Shown one piece after another: positions 37,429 to 45,961 of a stretch of 64,000 bases of DNA (positions within the stretch are counted from its first letter, which is position 1; every line of letters begins with the position of its first letter). The notes under the pieces were generated by a model. It saw only the letters and a list, made by a program, of their open reading frames with translations. It had not been told where the DNA came from and searched no databases. The stretch is taken from NCBI RefSeq assembly GCF_000969985.1, contig NZ_CP009526.1, positions 4,092,001 to 4,156,000 on the forward strand. Reading direction: 5' to 3'. The position numbers and the translations under genes are program-made. Source of the DNA: Methanosarcina barkeri str. Wiesmoor. Lineage in GTDB: Archaea > Halobacteriota > Methanosarcinia > Methanosarcinales > Methanosarcinaceae.

Positions 37429-38223
37429 CCTCAACAGACGGAACCCAAGATTGGCAAGCCGACTTTCAGTTTTGCGCTTGAAACGGCCAGCCGAACGGCA
37501 GAACCCGGTTTCGCAGAGCCAGCTGCACCCACGAGAAACCCGATCAGGGCTACTGTCATCTTCCCACGCGCTCCCATCCAAAGGAGCACCGTTGTAATTT
37601 TCGTGCCACTTATCCTGCACCCATTCCCAGACATTTCCGTTAATATCATAAAGTTCCCAGGGATTTGGTTTCTTGCAGCCAATTACGTGAGTCTTATTGC
37701 CTGAATTTCCAGCATGCCAGACGTATTCACCAAGTATTGACTCATCTTCACCAAAGAAACACCTTGTTTGTGTGCCGGCGCGGCAGGCGTATTCCCATTC
37801 GGCTTCTGAGGGTAAGCGGTATTTGTCAGTTCCTTCCATTTCATTCAGCTTTATTACAAACTCCTGAGCTTCGTTCCAGGAGATCATCTCAACAGGGTGA
37901 TCTTCACCCTTGCAGTATGAAGGATTGTTGCCCATTATCTTTTTCCACTGTTTTTGTGTGACAGCGGATTTACCCAGGTAAAAAGAGTTATTAATTTTTA
38001 CTTTATGAACTGGAGACTCGAAATCTGATCTGTCCTTCTCTTCTAAAGGTGAACCCATCTCGAATTCACCGGCCGGAATCAGTGCAAATTGTATGCCTGT
38101 AAAAGGACTGATAAAGGTTTCAGTATCATCCGGATTATCAGCCAGTTCAAGAATAGACGACTCTTCAGTTTCCTCAGTTTTCAGGTAGTATCGAATTGTA
38201 TTAATGTAAGTCTTTATATTCAT
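37420..38223 (-). CDS. Stand-alone FGE/SUMF1-like domain protein
   Basis: A 267-residue protein whose residues 40-267 form an FGE-sulfatase domain (GIQFALIPAGEFEMGS, KYRLPSEAEWEYACRAG, INGNVWEWVQDKW, ANLGFRLLREL). It is clearly paralogous to the second half of the caspase fusion at 34904-36667. It keeps a C-x4-C pair (SWLCETGFCRSAG) reminiscent of the catalytic cysteines of true formylglycine-generating enzymes, which the fusion lacks. The first 35 residues are a helical tail. The start is at the ATG at 38223 (MNIKTYINTIRYYL). It is first in the predicted transcript of the island. Target and activity unknown. Confidence 0.85.
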   Translation of the reverse strand: MNIKTYINTIRYYLKTEETEESSILELADNPDDTETFISPFTGIQFALIPAGEFEMGSPLEEKDRSDFESPVHKVKINNSFYLGKSAVTQKQWKKIMGNNPSYCKGEDHPVEMISWNEAQEFVIKLNEMEGTDKYRLPSEAEWEYACRAGTQTRCFFGEDESILGEYVWHAGNSGNKTHVIGCKKPNPWELYDINGNVWEWVQDKWHENYNGAPLDGSAWEDDSSPDRVSRGCSWLCETGFCRSAGRFKRKTESRLANLGFRLLREL

Positions 38224-38537
38224 ATTTCCCAAAACCCCACTCCATAAGAATACATATTGAGTTGTCAATTTTTAACTTAGGAGTTCCTATTTTCGATTAT
38301 TGTTTGCCTATTTTCACTTTTAATTCTTATTTCTTTTCGTTTTTAAATTTTTATTTGTCAATTTTCATTTTTCGTTACAATTTTCCAGATATAATTCAAT
38401 TCACAGTTGTCAATTTAAAATTTTGATTTTTACTCATCGATTTACTCATCGATTTTTATATTCAGCTTATCAAATTTAGTGTTGGCATTAGCTCTTATTT
38501 GTTAGATTCTAGTACTGCAATTCCATAATCCTCAATA

Positions 38538-38604
38538 AATCACGGATAAACACAGATAAACACAGACGGTTTCAATTCATGTTTATCCATGTCCATCCGT
38601 GATT
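38538..38604. repeat. Imperfect inverted repeat, hairpin element
   Basis: Arms AATCACGGAT and ATCCGTGATT bracket 67 bases, with a second complementary pair inside (GATAAACA / TGTTTATC). The whole could fold into one long hairpin with a short loop. Its sequence resembles dispersed palindromes seen in many prokaryotic genomes (from memory; not searched). Confidence 0.75.
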
Positions 38605-38906
38605 CTTTTATGAGAAACTCATTAACCAGTGTTGATTTAAAAGTCCAGTTTTATTTCTCATAATTTGGAATCGATGCACTAGAACTCGTCATAATATCGT
38701 TGCATATTGTTGTTCTAGGAGATTAACCCTTGCTGCCACAAAATACATGGATCAAGAGTCTTTATGTATTCTACCGTAATAAAGAGAATTATCTAAACTT
38801 AAATTGACTGTTAAACGTTTTTAAAAAAATCCATATAACCAAAAGTAAAATATGAGATTGATCTATCATAGAAAAAACCAGCCAGATCCTCTTAACTAAA
38901 TCAGCT

Positions 38907-39024
38907 TAGGACTTACGCAGTTGAGGAATAAAATCAATTACTTCAAAAACTGTGGATTAAAATCAAATTTAAGACAATTAACGGCCAGATACTGCTGATT
39001 TTTCAATTAAATTGCTAAGTCCTA
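38907..39024. mobile_element. MITE-like element with terminal inverted repeats
   Basis: A 118-bp segment without coding capacity bounded by inverted TAGGACTTA ends (TAGGACTTACGCA at the left, TTGCTAAGTCCTA at the right). The end sequence resembles the termini of some insertion sequences. No target duplication is clear. Confidence 0.55.
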
Positions 39025-39302
39025 TATATATCAAAGTTGAGAAACCCCAAACCAAAAATTTAATCAAAATCACTGATCGAAATCACTGAACGAAACCCGA
39101 TCAAAATCGTAAACCACAACCCCTGATCAGAATCCATAAATTATACTCCTGATCGGAATTCCTAAAACATAATAATGACCAGACTCTCGGAACAACAATC
39201 CTGATCGGAATTCCTAAAACATAATCCTGATCAGAACCTCGAAACCGTCTTTCTGGTCAGAACTCCTAAATTAAGATCCAAAACCCCAGAAGCCCTGAAA
39301 TT

Positions 39303-40547
39303 ATGGATAATCGAACTGCCCGCTTTTTGAAAACCCGCTTCCAGAAATATTACAAAAATGCCGAAATAGGCCTTCCTGACCACCTGCCTAACAGAGAATG
39401 GGCTTTTATCTTCTTTGACAGTATGCCTGATAAGATGATGCACAGGCACAAGGCCTTCGGCTCACCCGGAGAAGCTCTTGACTATCTTTACGGCATGGCT
39501 CCTGCGCATGTTTACAATTCGACTGCTTATTACGAATATCCTGATGCGCGGAAAATGAATGAGAAAAACTGGCTAGGGGCAGAATTGATTTTTGACCTTG
39601 ATGCAGACCACCTTCCAGACGCCCCAAAAAACTACGCAGATATGCTGGAGCTTGTAAAGAAGGAAACTTTCAAGCTTATGGATTTCCTTTTAGAGGATTT
39701 TGGGTTTTCGGAGCAGGAAATTGAACTGGTATTCTCCGGAGGAAGAGGGTATCATTTCCATGTTAGAAGCCCAAAAGTCCTGAAGCTTGGAAGTGCTGAA
39801 AGAAGGGAAATCGTAAATTATCTCAGCGGGAGAGACCTTGATTTCAAATATTTTTTTAGGGAAGTTGCTATGGATGGAGAATTCGGGACCGGTTCAAAGA
39901 CATTTAAAGGAATGAAAAACGTGCCTTTTAAATGCACACTTGTGGGATATGATTCAGGCTGGGGAAGAAGAATTGCGCTTTATCTTACGGATTATATGAA
40001 GGCCGAATGCGGGAAAAGGTACAAAAAAGATATGTTTCCCGAACTTCGCAGATATGAGAAAGTCGGGGATACTACAATAAAAAAGCTAATCAGTCTTACA
40101 AATAGCGAAAATGGTTTAAAGGATATTCTTGAGAAAGGAAGGCTTGACTTTGACGTCAGAAACTTTAAAGATATTGCTGCCTATTTTATGAGAGAGTCTG
40201 TTGAAGATTTTCTGCACAGATTTGGGACCAGTGTTGACGAACCCGTGACTGCGGACATCAAACGTTTGATCCGGGTGCCTGGCTCATTGCACGGCGGGTC
40301 AGGGATGCTGGTAAAGAAACTTGCCCTGTCCGAGTTAGAGAAGTTTGACCCACTTACCGATGCTGTTGTCTTTGGCGAAAGGCCGGTAAAGGTAACAGTT
40401 TTAAAACCTTTTTCGGTGCAACTAAAGGGCAAGGATTTAAGAGTCGAAGAAGGCATACAGGAAGTTCCTGAGTATGCGGCAGTGTACTTAATTTGTAGAG
40501 GTGTTGCTGAGTATGGACATAGAAGAAATCAGCCAGGTCCTGTATAA
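39303..40547 (+). CDS. priS: DNA primase small subunit
   Basis: A 414-residue archaeal/eukaryotic-type primase catalytic subunit. It shows REWAFIFFDSMPDKMMHRH near the N-terminus, the metal-binding DLDADH near residue 100, SGGRGYHFHVRSPKV, and later RIALYLTD and RLIRVPGSLHGGSGM. It makes primers with PriL for DNA replication. Overlap of its end with the start of the GINS gene ties it to the replisome. It begins at the ATG at 39303; the upstream region is repeat-rich and no clear ribosome binding site is seen. Confidence 0.95.
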   Translation: MDNRTARFLKTRFQKYYKNAEIGLPDHLPNREWAFIFFDSMPDKMMHRHKAFGSPGEALDYLYGMAPAHVYNSTAYYEYPDARKMNEKNWLGAELIFDLDADHLPDAPKNYADMLELVKKETFKLMDFLLEDFGFSEQEIELVFSGGRGYHFHVRSPKVLKLGSAERREIVNYLSGRDLDFKYFFREVAMDGEFGTGSKTFKGMKNVPFKCTLVGYDSGWGRRIALYLTDYMKAECGKRYKKDMFPELRRYEKVGDTTIKKLISLTNSENGLKDILEKGRLDFDVRNFKDIAAYFMRESVEDFLHRFGTSVDEPVTADIKRLIRVPGSLHGGSGMLVKKLALSELEKFDPLTDAVVFGERPVKVTVLKPFSVQLKGKDLRVEEGIQEVPEYAAVYLICRGVAEYGHRRNQPGPV

Positions 40548-41235
40548 GGAAAAAAACCAGACAATAAAGACAATTCCAGCTGATTTTTACCTGGAGGCTG
40601 AGAAATATGTCCGGAAACTCGAAGAAGAGATTGAGAAAATCGGCAATTCCCGTTCTCCGGAGTTCAAAATGCTTCAAGACGAACATGAAAGAGCACTTTC
40701 GGACCTTGAAACTATATTCATGAAACGGATAGGAAAAGCTATAACCAGGGCAACAACTCAGTCTAATGCGAATAAACCTATTTCAAAAGACATCGAAAAA
40801 TTACTTCCTGTAGAAAAGAGGCTTTATGATCTTGTACTGCAAGGAATTAAAGCCGCAAAAATCGAACTTTTAGATCCTATTCTGTACCCTGGTTCCGAGA
40901 ATACTGCAGTCTGGCCTGAAATCGTGGAAAGACAAATCCATGCCGGTTTCAATGAAGAAACGAAAGCAAAAATGAGGATTCCCGTTATTGCAGCCAGCGG
41001 GGAAACAGGAGCAGCCCCAGACAAAAACAATATAAATGATGAATACGTTGTTGTCCGAATACTGAAAGATCTGCCGACCTTCACAGGTGCAGACGGCAGA
41101 AATTATACGGTCAGCGCTGAAGAAGTCGTTGTTTTGCCACAGCTCAATGCTACAGGGCTGATAAAGCGAAACGCAGCTAAACTGATTGTCGGACAGGAAG
41201 ACTCGGGAAAAGACTCATTTCCTGGAAAAAATTAA
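40513..41235 (+). CDS. GINS complex subunit (archaeal Gins51-type)
   Basis: A 240-residue GINS-family protein. The helical A domain fills residues 1-130 (ERALSDLETIFMKRIGKAITRAT, VEKRLYDLVLQGI). After a divergent linker the small beta-rich B domain comes at the C-terminus (EYVVVRILKDLPTFTGADGRNYTVSAEEVVVLP). That A-then-B order is the Gins51 (Sld5/Psf1) layout. GINS binds MCM and primase in the archaeal replisome, and here the gene overlaps priS by 35 bases, a common archaeal pairing. The ATG at 40513 follows GAGGTG. Confidence 0.88.
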   Translation: MDIEEISQVLYKEKNQTIKTIPADFYLEAEKYVRKLEEEIEKIGNSRSPEFKMLQDEHERALSDLETIFMKRIGKAITRATTQSNANKPISKDIEKLLPVEKRLYDLVLQGIKAAKIELLDPILYPGSENTAVWPEIVERQIHAGFNEETKAKMRIPVIAASGETGAAPDKNNINDEYVVVRILKDLPTFTGADGRNYTVSAEEVVVLPQLNATGLIKRNAAKLIVGQEDSGKDSFPGKN

Positions 41236-41395
41236 TTTCCTGAAATTTACAGCTTGTTTTAGCTTGAAAAAGAAAACGGCAGGAGTTTAAAGTGTTGAAG
41301 ATTATAAACTAAGCTATGAAGGCCGGAAAGCATACCAGGCAATAGTATGAGTATTTATATGTGTAGCTATATTTGTGTACCTTAACCTTGTTAGC

Positions 41396-41555
41396 ACCAA
41401 GCTTTTTAAAAAAAAGCTTGAGCAAAAAATAATAGTACTTTAACTTTGCAAGTACCAGGCTTTTTAATAAAAAGCTTGAGCAAAAAATAATAGTACCTTA
41501 ACTTTGCAAGTAACAGGCTTTTTAATAAAAAGCTTGAACAAAAACTAATAGTACC
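41396..41555. repeat. Tandem hairpin repeat of about 59 bp, three copies
   Basis: Three successive units each contain AAGCTTTTT or GGCTTTTT followed by AAAAAGCTT, able to form a strong A/T-rich hairpin, then gagcaaaaaataatagtac. Placed between the GINS gene and the ribosomal operon they could terminate transcription. Confidence 0.85.
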
Positions 41556-41723
41556 TTAATTGTTGACTCTGTGACCTTGTCTTGATAGAAGGTTTTCAAT
41601 CGTGATATCGAGACCGAAAGAGGTTTGAAAAATATCAAGTTCATCCAATCAAAGGCTTCCCAAATAAGATCTTCCCAGGATCTAAACGCTGTACGTAAAC
41701 GCCATACGTATAATTTCCATATG

Positions 41724-41733
41724 TTATATAATG
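41724..41733 (+). promoter_or_regulatory. TATA box of the rpl44e operon
   Basis: TTATATAATG about 65-70 bases before the rpl44e ATG, predicting a leader of about 40 bases. Confidence 0.45.
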
Positions 41734-41795
41734 TCTTTCCGCAAAAGCCGGAGAAGGCAAGCTGAGTACCAATAATCATTAAAAAGGTGTAAAGA

Positions 41796-42074
41796 ATGAA
41801 GATTCCAAAGAAGTTCAGGAGTTACTGCCCTTACTGTAAAACTCATCAGGAAATAGTGGTTGAAAGGGTCAGGAAAGGTCAGGCTTCATCCATGACTCGC
41901 ATTGCAAGACAGAAGAATAGACAGCAAGGCATAGGAAACAGTGGGAAATTCTCCAAGGTGCCCGGCGGCGACAAGCCCACAAAACGCATCTGGCTTAGAT
42001 ACCGCTGCACAGTATGTAAGAAAGCCTACCAGAAACCATGTTTCAGGGCAAAGAAGTTTGAGTTCAAGGAGTAA
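41796..42074 (+). CDS. rpl44e: Large-subunit ribosomal protein L44e
   Basis: A 92-residue zinc-ribbon ribosomal protein: [20 protein letters not shown] with the first CxxC, a basic middle, and [15 protein letters not shown] with the second. It is the first gene of a standard archaeal cluster rpl44e-rps27e-aIF2-alpha-nop10-PAC2, with intergenic distances of a few bases between the first two. The protein lies near the ribosomal E site. Confidence 0.97.
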   Translation: MKIPKKFRSYCPYCKTHQEIVVERVRKGQASSMTRIARQKNRQQGIGNSGKFSKVPGGDKPTKRIWLRYRCTVCKKAYQKPCFRAKKFEFKE

Positions 42075-42269
<195 letters not shown>

Positions 42270-42342
42270 CCGAACAGATAAAAGCACTTTGCAGCATTAG
42301 AGTAACAATTAATAAAGAGAGAAAACTAGAGAAGTGGTGCGA

Positions 42343-43149
42343 ATGGGAAACGATAACTGGCCCGAAGTCGGAGAATTTGTTGTCTGTACTGTAAAGAATG
42401 TGACGGATTTCGGAGCCTATGTCGAGCTTGAGGAGTTCGGAGGAAGAGAAGGATTTATTCATATCTCCGAAATTAAAGCAGGCTGGGTCAAGTACGTCAG
42501 GGACTACGTAAGGGAAGGGCAGAAGATAGTCTGCAAGGTTCTTAACGTGGACCCTTCCCGCGGCCACATCGACCTTTCATTGAAAGATGTAAACGAGCAC
42601 CAAAGGCGCGCTAAAATCCAGGAATGGAAAAATGAACAAAAAGCCGCCAAATGGCTCCAGTTCGTGGCTGAAGAGACAAAAACCGATGAGGATAACCTGC
42701 AAACTTTGCACGAAAAACTCGTAGAAGAGTTCGGAAGTGCATATACAGCCTTTGAAGAAGCTGCCATCGAAGGGGAAAAAGCCTTCAAAGGAGTCAAAGT
42801 CAATAAGAAGTACTTAAAAAGCATAATCAAAATTGCAGGGGAAAACATCAAACTGCCTTTTGTAGACATTGCAGGTTATGTGGACCTGACCTGTGACCTT
42901 CCAAACGGCATAGAAGTCATAAAGCAAGCTCTTAGTGCTGCAAACTCTATCAATGACGTTGATGAAAAAGACATAAGGCTCGAAATAAGTTACACAGGGG
43001 CTCCAAGATACCGAATTAAGGTAATTGCCCCGGACTACAAGAAAGCTGAATCAGTCCTTAAAAAATCTGCCCAGACAGCAGTCGATAATATTACCAAACT
43101 TGGCGGACATGGGACTTTCAAGCGGCATATCGAATCGGCAAAGGCGTGA
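42343..43149 (+). CDS. Translation initiation factor 2 subunit alpha
   Basis: A 268-residue aIF2-alpha. An N-terminal S1/OB domain (WPEVGEFVVCTVKNVTDFGA, GFIHISEIKAGW, GHIDLSLKDV) is followed by the helical domain and the C-terminal alpha/beta domain (RYRIKVIAPDYKKAES, GGHGTFKRHIESAKA). Together with gamma and beta it carries initiator Met-tRNA to the ribosome. I use the ATG at 42343; the frame offers GTG codons at 42334 and 42337 that form part of the GTGGTG ribosome binding region. Common gene order next to rps27e. Confidence 0.95.
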   Translation: MGNDNWPEVGEFVVCTVKNVTDFGAYVELEEFGGREGFIHISEIKAGWVKYVRDYVREGQKIVCKVLNVDPSRGHIDLSLKDVNEHQRRAKIQEWKNEQKAAKWLQFVAEETKTDEDNLQTLHEKLVEEFGSAYTAFEEAAIEGEKAFKGVKVNKKYLKSIIKIAGENIKLPFVDIAGYVDLTCDLPNGIEVIKQALSAANSINDVDEKDIRLEISYTGAPRYRIKVIAPDYKKAESVLKKSAQTAVDNITKLGGHGTFKRHIESAKA

Positions 43150-43155
43150 TACCCT

Positions 43156-43311
43156 TTGGGACAAAAGATCCGCAAATGTAAAAATTGCGGCAGGTACACT
43201 TTAAGGGAAATTTGTCCGGTCTGTGGGGGTAAACCTTTTTCCCCAAATCCGGCTCGCTTTTCTCCTAAGGACCCTTATGGCAGGTACCGCAGAATGGCAA
43301 AGAAAGGATAA
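43156..43311 (+). CDS. nop10: H/ACA ribonucleoprotein Nop10
   Basis: A 51-residue protein starting at TTG (43156): MGQKIRKCKNCGRYTLRE, then ICPVCGGKPFSPNPARFSPK, DPYGRYRRMAKKG. The two CxxC pairs form the zinc knuckle. Nop10 is part of the archaeal H/ACA pseudouridylation complex with Cbf5, Gar1 and L7Ae. It is six bases behind aIF2-alpha and nine before the PAC2 protein, as usual in archaea. Confidence 0.93.
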   Translation: MGQKIRKCKNCGRYTLREICPVCGGKPFSPNPARFSPKDPYGRYRRMAKKG

Positions 43312-43320
43312 GGAATTGTT

Positions 43321-44091
43321 ATGCAACAAAGTACACTTGTCCGCCTGAAAGAAAACCTTGAACTCGAAAAACCAATCCTTGTAGTAGGACTTCCAGGAGT
43401 AGGACTCGTAGGCAAGCTAGTGGCAGAGCATCTGGTAGACGAACTTGGGGCTGAAAAAGTAATAGAAGTTTATTCTCCACATTTTCCACCTCAGGTCTTG
43501 GTCAACAAAGACTGTACGGTTCGTCCGGTAAGCAACACTATATACTACGCAAAAGCAAAAGAGAATGACATCCTTTTCCTTGTAGGAGATCATCAGAGTA
43601 CAACTTCACAGGGACATTATGAACTCTGTTCGCTTTATCTTGACATTGCAGAAGAGTTTGGAGTGCAGAGGATTTACACGCTCGGAGGATATCCCACAGG
43701 CAAACTAGCCTATGAGGAAACTGTCCTTGGGGTCGCAAATGACACAAAATTGATCGAAGAAATCAAAGAGTATGGAGTAGAGTTCAGGGAATCCGAACCC
43801 AGCGGAGGCATAGTTGGAGCGTCGGGCTTGCTTGTAGCTTTCAGCAAGATGCGAGGTATTGATGCTGCCTGCCTTATGGGTATGACACCAGGATATTTAA
43901 TGGACCCTAAAAGCGCCCAGTCCCTTCTAAAAGTGCTCTGTAGACTGTTCGGGATTGAAGTAAACATGGAGTCTCTTGAGAAAAAGGCCGAGGAAATGGA
44001 AAGCATCCTTGAGAAGCTAAAGGAAAAAGAAGAGCAACAGACAATCCAGGAAGTCAAACCTACAGAAGAAGACCTGCGCTACATAGGATAA
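43321..44091 (+). CDS. PAC2-family proteasome assembly chaperone-like protein
   Basis: A 256-residue protein of the PAC2 family (COG2047): it opens KPILVVGLPGVGLVGKLVAEH, has YSPHFPPQVLV, YTLGGYPTGKLAYEE and PSGGIVGASGLLVAF. The last 45 residues form a charged helix. Archaeal relatives bind proteasome subunits and can target proteins to the 20S core. It closes the rpl44e cluster. Confidence 0.88.
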   Translation: MQQSTLVRLKENLELEKPILVVGLPGVGLVGKLVAEHLVDELGAEKVIEVYSPHFPPQVLVNKDCTVRPVSNTIYYAKAKENDILFLVGDHQSTTSQGHYELCSLYLDIAEEFGVQRIYTLGGYPTGKLAYEETVLGVANDTKLIEEIKEYGVEFRESEPSGGIVGASGLLVAFSKMRGIDAACLMGMTPGYLMDPKSAQSLLKVLCRLFGIEVNMESLEKKAEEMESILEKLKEKEEQQTIQEVKPTEEDLRYIG

Positions 44092-44195
44092 TATGGTCTT
44101 AGAGATCCAGAGAATTAAGTACAAGTTTAGCTAAGGCTATCTAATTAAATGAACATTAAAAGTTAAAAGTTAGATTTTCCGGTAAAGGGAAGGAA

Positions 44196-45569
44196 ATGAA
44201 AGTCAATACAGACCTCCATCTCCATTCAAAGTACTCCATGGCATCTTCCAGAAGAATGGAACTGCCGACAATTGCCAGGGAGGCTTCAAAAAAAGGGATG
44301 GAATTAATCGGTACTGCGGACTGCACTCATCCGAAGTGGCTAGAAGAGATCAAAAGAGTAGCTGTTTCAGATGAAGAAATCCACATAGATGAGATTTATT
44401 TCATCCCAACTACCGAGATAGAAGACATTAAACGCGTACATCATCTCCTTATTTTGCCTTCGATTTCAAAAGCTGAAGAACTGGCCGAGCGCATTGCTCC
44501 TTTCGGCAACCTTGAAGCCGATGGCCGTCCGAGTGTCAGACTGGACGGCAGTGAAATTGCAGAAATTGCAAAAGACCTTGGAGCCCTTATCGGCCCCTGC
44601 CACGCATTTACCCCCTGGACCGCACTTTACGGCTACCATGACAGCCTGAAAAGTTGTTATGGAGATATGACAGAGTATATTTCTTTCCTGGAGCTTGGCC
44701 TGAGTGCAGACAGCGACTATGCTGACCGGATCGAAGACCTTCACCGCCTGACTTTTCTTTCGAACTCCGATGCCCATTCTCCCTCGACCAATAAACTGGC
44801 AAGGGAGTTTACGCAGTTTGATATGCCTGAGCTTACCTTTGACGGCTTGAAAAAAGCTATTCTCAGGGAACAGGGGTATAAAGCTACTCTGAATGTAGGG
44901 TTCTTTCCCGAAGAAGGTAAATACAACCGGTCAGCCTGCATTAAGTGTTTTACCCAGTATCCGCTGTCTGAAGCCGTAGAGAATAAGTGGCGCTGCCCGG
45001 TCTGCGGAGGGGTCGTAAAGAAAGGGGTTTTCGACCGCGTTAATGAACTCGCAGACTTTAAAGAGCCAAAGCACCCTGACTACCGCCCTCCTTATCTTCA
45101 CCTGATCCCTCTTGCCGAGATTATCCAGATGGCTCTCGGCCATGCAAGCGTTCAGACAAAAGGTGTACAAACGGCCTGGAATAAACTGATAGAACGCTTC
45201 GGAAACGAGATCAAAGCTCTTATTTACTCCGAGCCTGAAGACCTGAAGGTCGTGGGTGATGACAGAATAGTAAACGCAATCCTGGCTTTCAGGAAAGGCG
45301 ATGTCATAATCCATCCCGGTGGAGGAGGCCAGTACGGTTGGCTTGAACTGCCTGAAAGCCTGAAAAATGAAGAAATCCAGCAAACAGGACAGCTTTCATT
45401 TGCAGATCTTGGGAAGATAAATCCCGCGAAAGCAAGCAAACCCGAAAAAAAGAGGGCAAAAAATCTCCGGAAAAAACCCGGCGAAACCGAAAAAGAAAAG
45501 CCAGGTAATCAAGAATCGAATAATACGGAACCGGATGATGCAGGCCAGAGTTCACTTTTCGATTTTTAA
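44196..45569 (+). CDS. Endonuclease Q (EndoQ, PHP-family DNA repair nuclease) with PCNA-binding tail
   Basis: A 457-residue TIGR00375-type protein. The PHP domain is marked by TDLHLHSKYSMAS, IGTADCTHPKW, GALIGPCHAFTPW and FLSNSDAHSPS, which hold the metal-binding His and Asp. It is followed by a zinc finger (SACIKCFTQ and CPVCGGVVKKGV) and a helical HhH-like region (VVGDDRIVNAILAFRKGDV). EndoQ cuts DNA 5' to deaminated bases such as hypoxanthine and uracil. The last residues, GQSSLFDF, fit a PIP box (QxxLxxF), so PCNA should recruit it. A Lys/Glu-rich linker precedes the tail. Confidence 0.9.
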   Translation: MKVNTDLHLHSKYSMASSRRMELPTIAREASKKGMELIGTADCTHPKWLEEIKRVAVSDEEIHIDEIYFIPTTEIEDIKRVHHLLILPSISKAEELAERIAPFGNLEADGRPSVRLDGSEIAEIAKDLGALIGPCHAFTPWTALYGYHDSLKSCYGDMTEYISFLELGLSADSDYADRIEDLHRLTFLSNSDAHSPSTNKLAREFTQFDMPELTFDGLKKAILREQGYKATLNVGFFPEEGKYNRSACIKCFTQYPLSEAVENKWRCPVCGGVVKKGVFDRVNELADFKEPKHPDYRPPYLHLIPLAEIIQMALGHASVQTKGVQTAWNKLIERFGNEIKALIYSEPEDLKVVGDDRIVNAILAFRKGDVIIHPGGGGQYGWLELPESLKNEEIQQTGQLSFADLGKINPAKASKPEKKRAKNLRKKPGETEKEKPGNQESNNTEPDDAGQSSLFDF

Positions 45570-45694
45570 TAAACAGGTTTGGGAATAATAAGATATATAA
45601 GAGAGAAAGTATATTCACTAACCCTGTATCTGAAACACGTTTCATTGAAAACGTCGGGTAGCGCCCGGAAATTTTTATCACTTTAAAACAAAAT

Positions 45695-45778
45695 GCCCAG
45701 GTAGTCTAGTGGTAAGGCGACGGTCTCGAAAACCGTTTCTTCTTTGGGAGAGCGCAGGTTCAAATCCTGCCCTGGGCG
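45695..45778 (+). tRNA. tRNA-Ser (anticodon CGA)
   Basis: A complete type II tRNA. Acceptor stem GCCCAGG/CCTGGGC, discriminator G, D-arm TAGTCTAGTGGTAAGGCGA, anticodon arm ACGGT-CTCGAAA-ACCGT with CGA at positions 34-36, a long variable arm of about 15 bases, and T-arm GCAGGTTCAAATCCTGC. No intron. It reads UCG serine codons. Confidence 0.95.
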
Positions 45779-45961
45779 TGCAGTCAAAAAAAGTTTAAAG
45801 TCTATTTTTGTAGGACTGTGGTTTTGTAGAAGTAGTGTTTAATAAACTGAAATTTCGTGAACTACTGTGAATGCAGAACAAACAAGAAAGATTGAAGCCA
45901 GTTCTTCAGACTGATATTAAACTTGGATGACAGATTGCATTTGAATAAGAAATAAAATTAT

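Larger units (their letters stand above)
38224..39302. other. 1-kb gap with small palindromic elements and short repeats
   Basis: No gene seen. It holds an imperfect long inverted repeat (38538-38604), a MITE-like element (38907-39024) and a set of short repeats containing cctgatcggaattcctaaaa (39100-39260) in front of priS. The sequence 38280-38470 is low-complexity A+T-rich. Confidence 0.6.
41236..41795. other. Gap with three hairpin repeats and the ribosomal operon promoter
   Basis: No gene is supported. A tandem hairpin array and the promoter of the rpl44e operon are described separately. A minus-strand frame at 41522-41779 resembles the C-terminal end of a transposase only faintly. Confidence 0.45.

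Noticed and set aside
34904-38223. FGE/C-type-lectin-like genes as targets of a diversity-generating retroelement
   Set aside because: Both genes end in GFRLLR as such targets often do, but no reverse transcriptase, template repeat or accessory gene is seen in the window, and GFRL endings are normal for FGE domains.
41522-41779. 85-codon minus-strand frame upstream of rpl44e that reads a little like the C-terminus of a transposase (GKTLYNIWKLYVWRLR)
   Set aside because: The resemblance is weak, there is no transposase catalytic motif or terminal repeat, and the frame overlaps the ribosomal operon promoter and the hairpin array.
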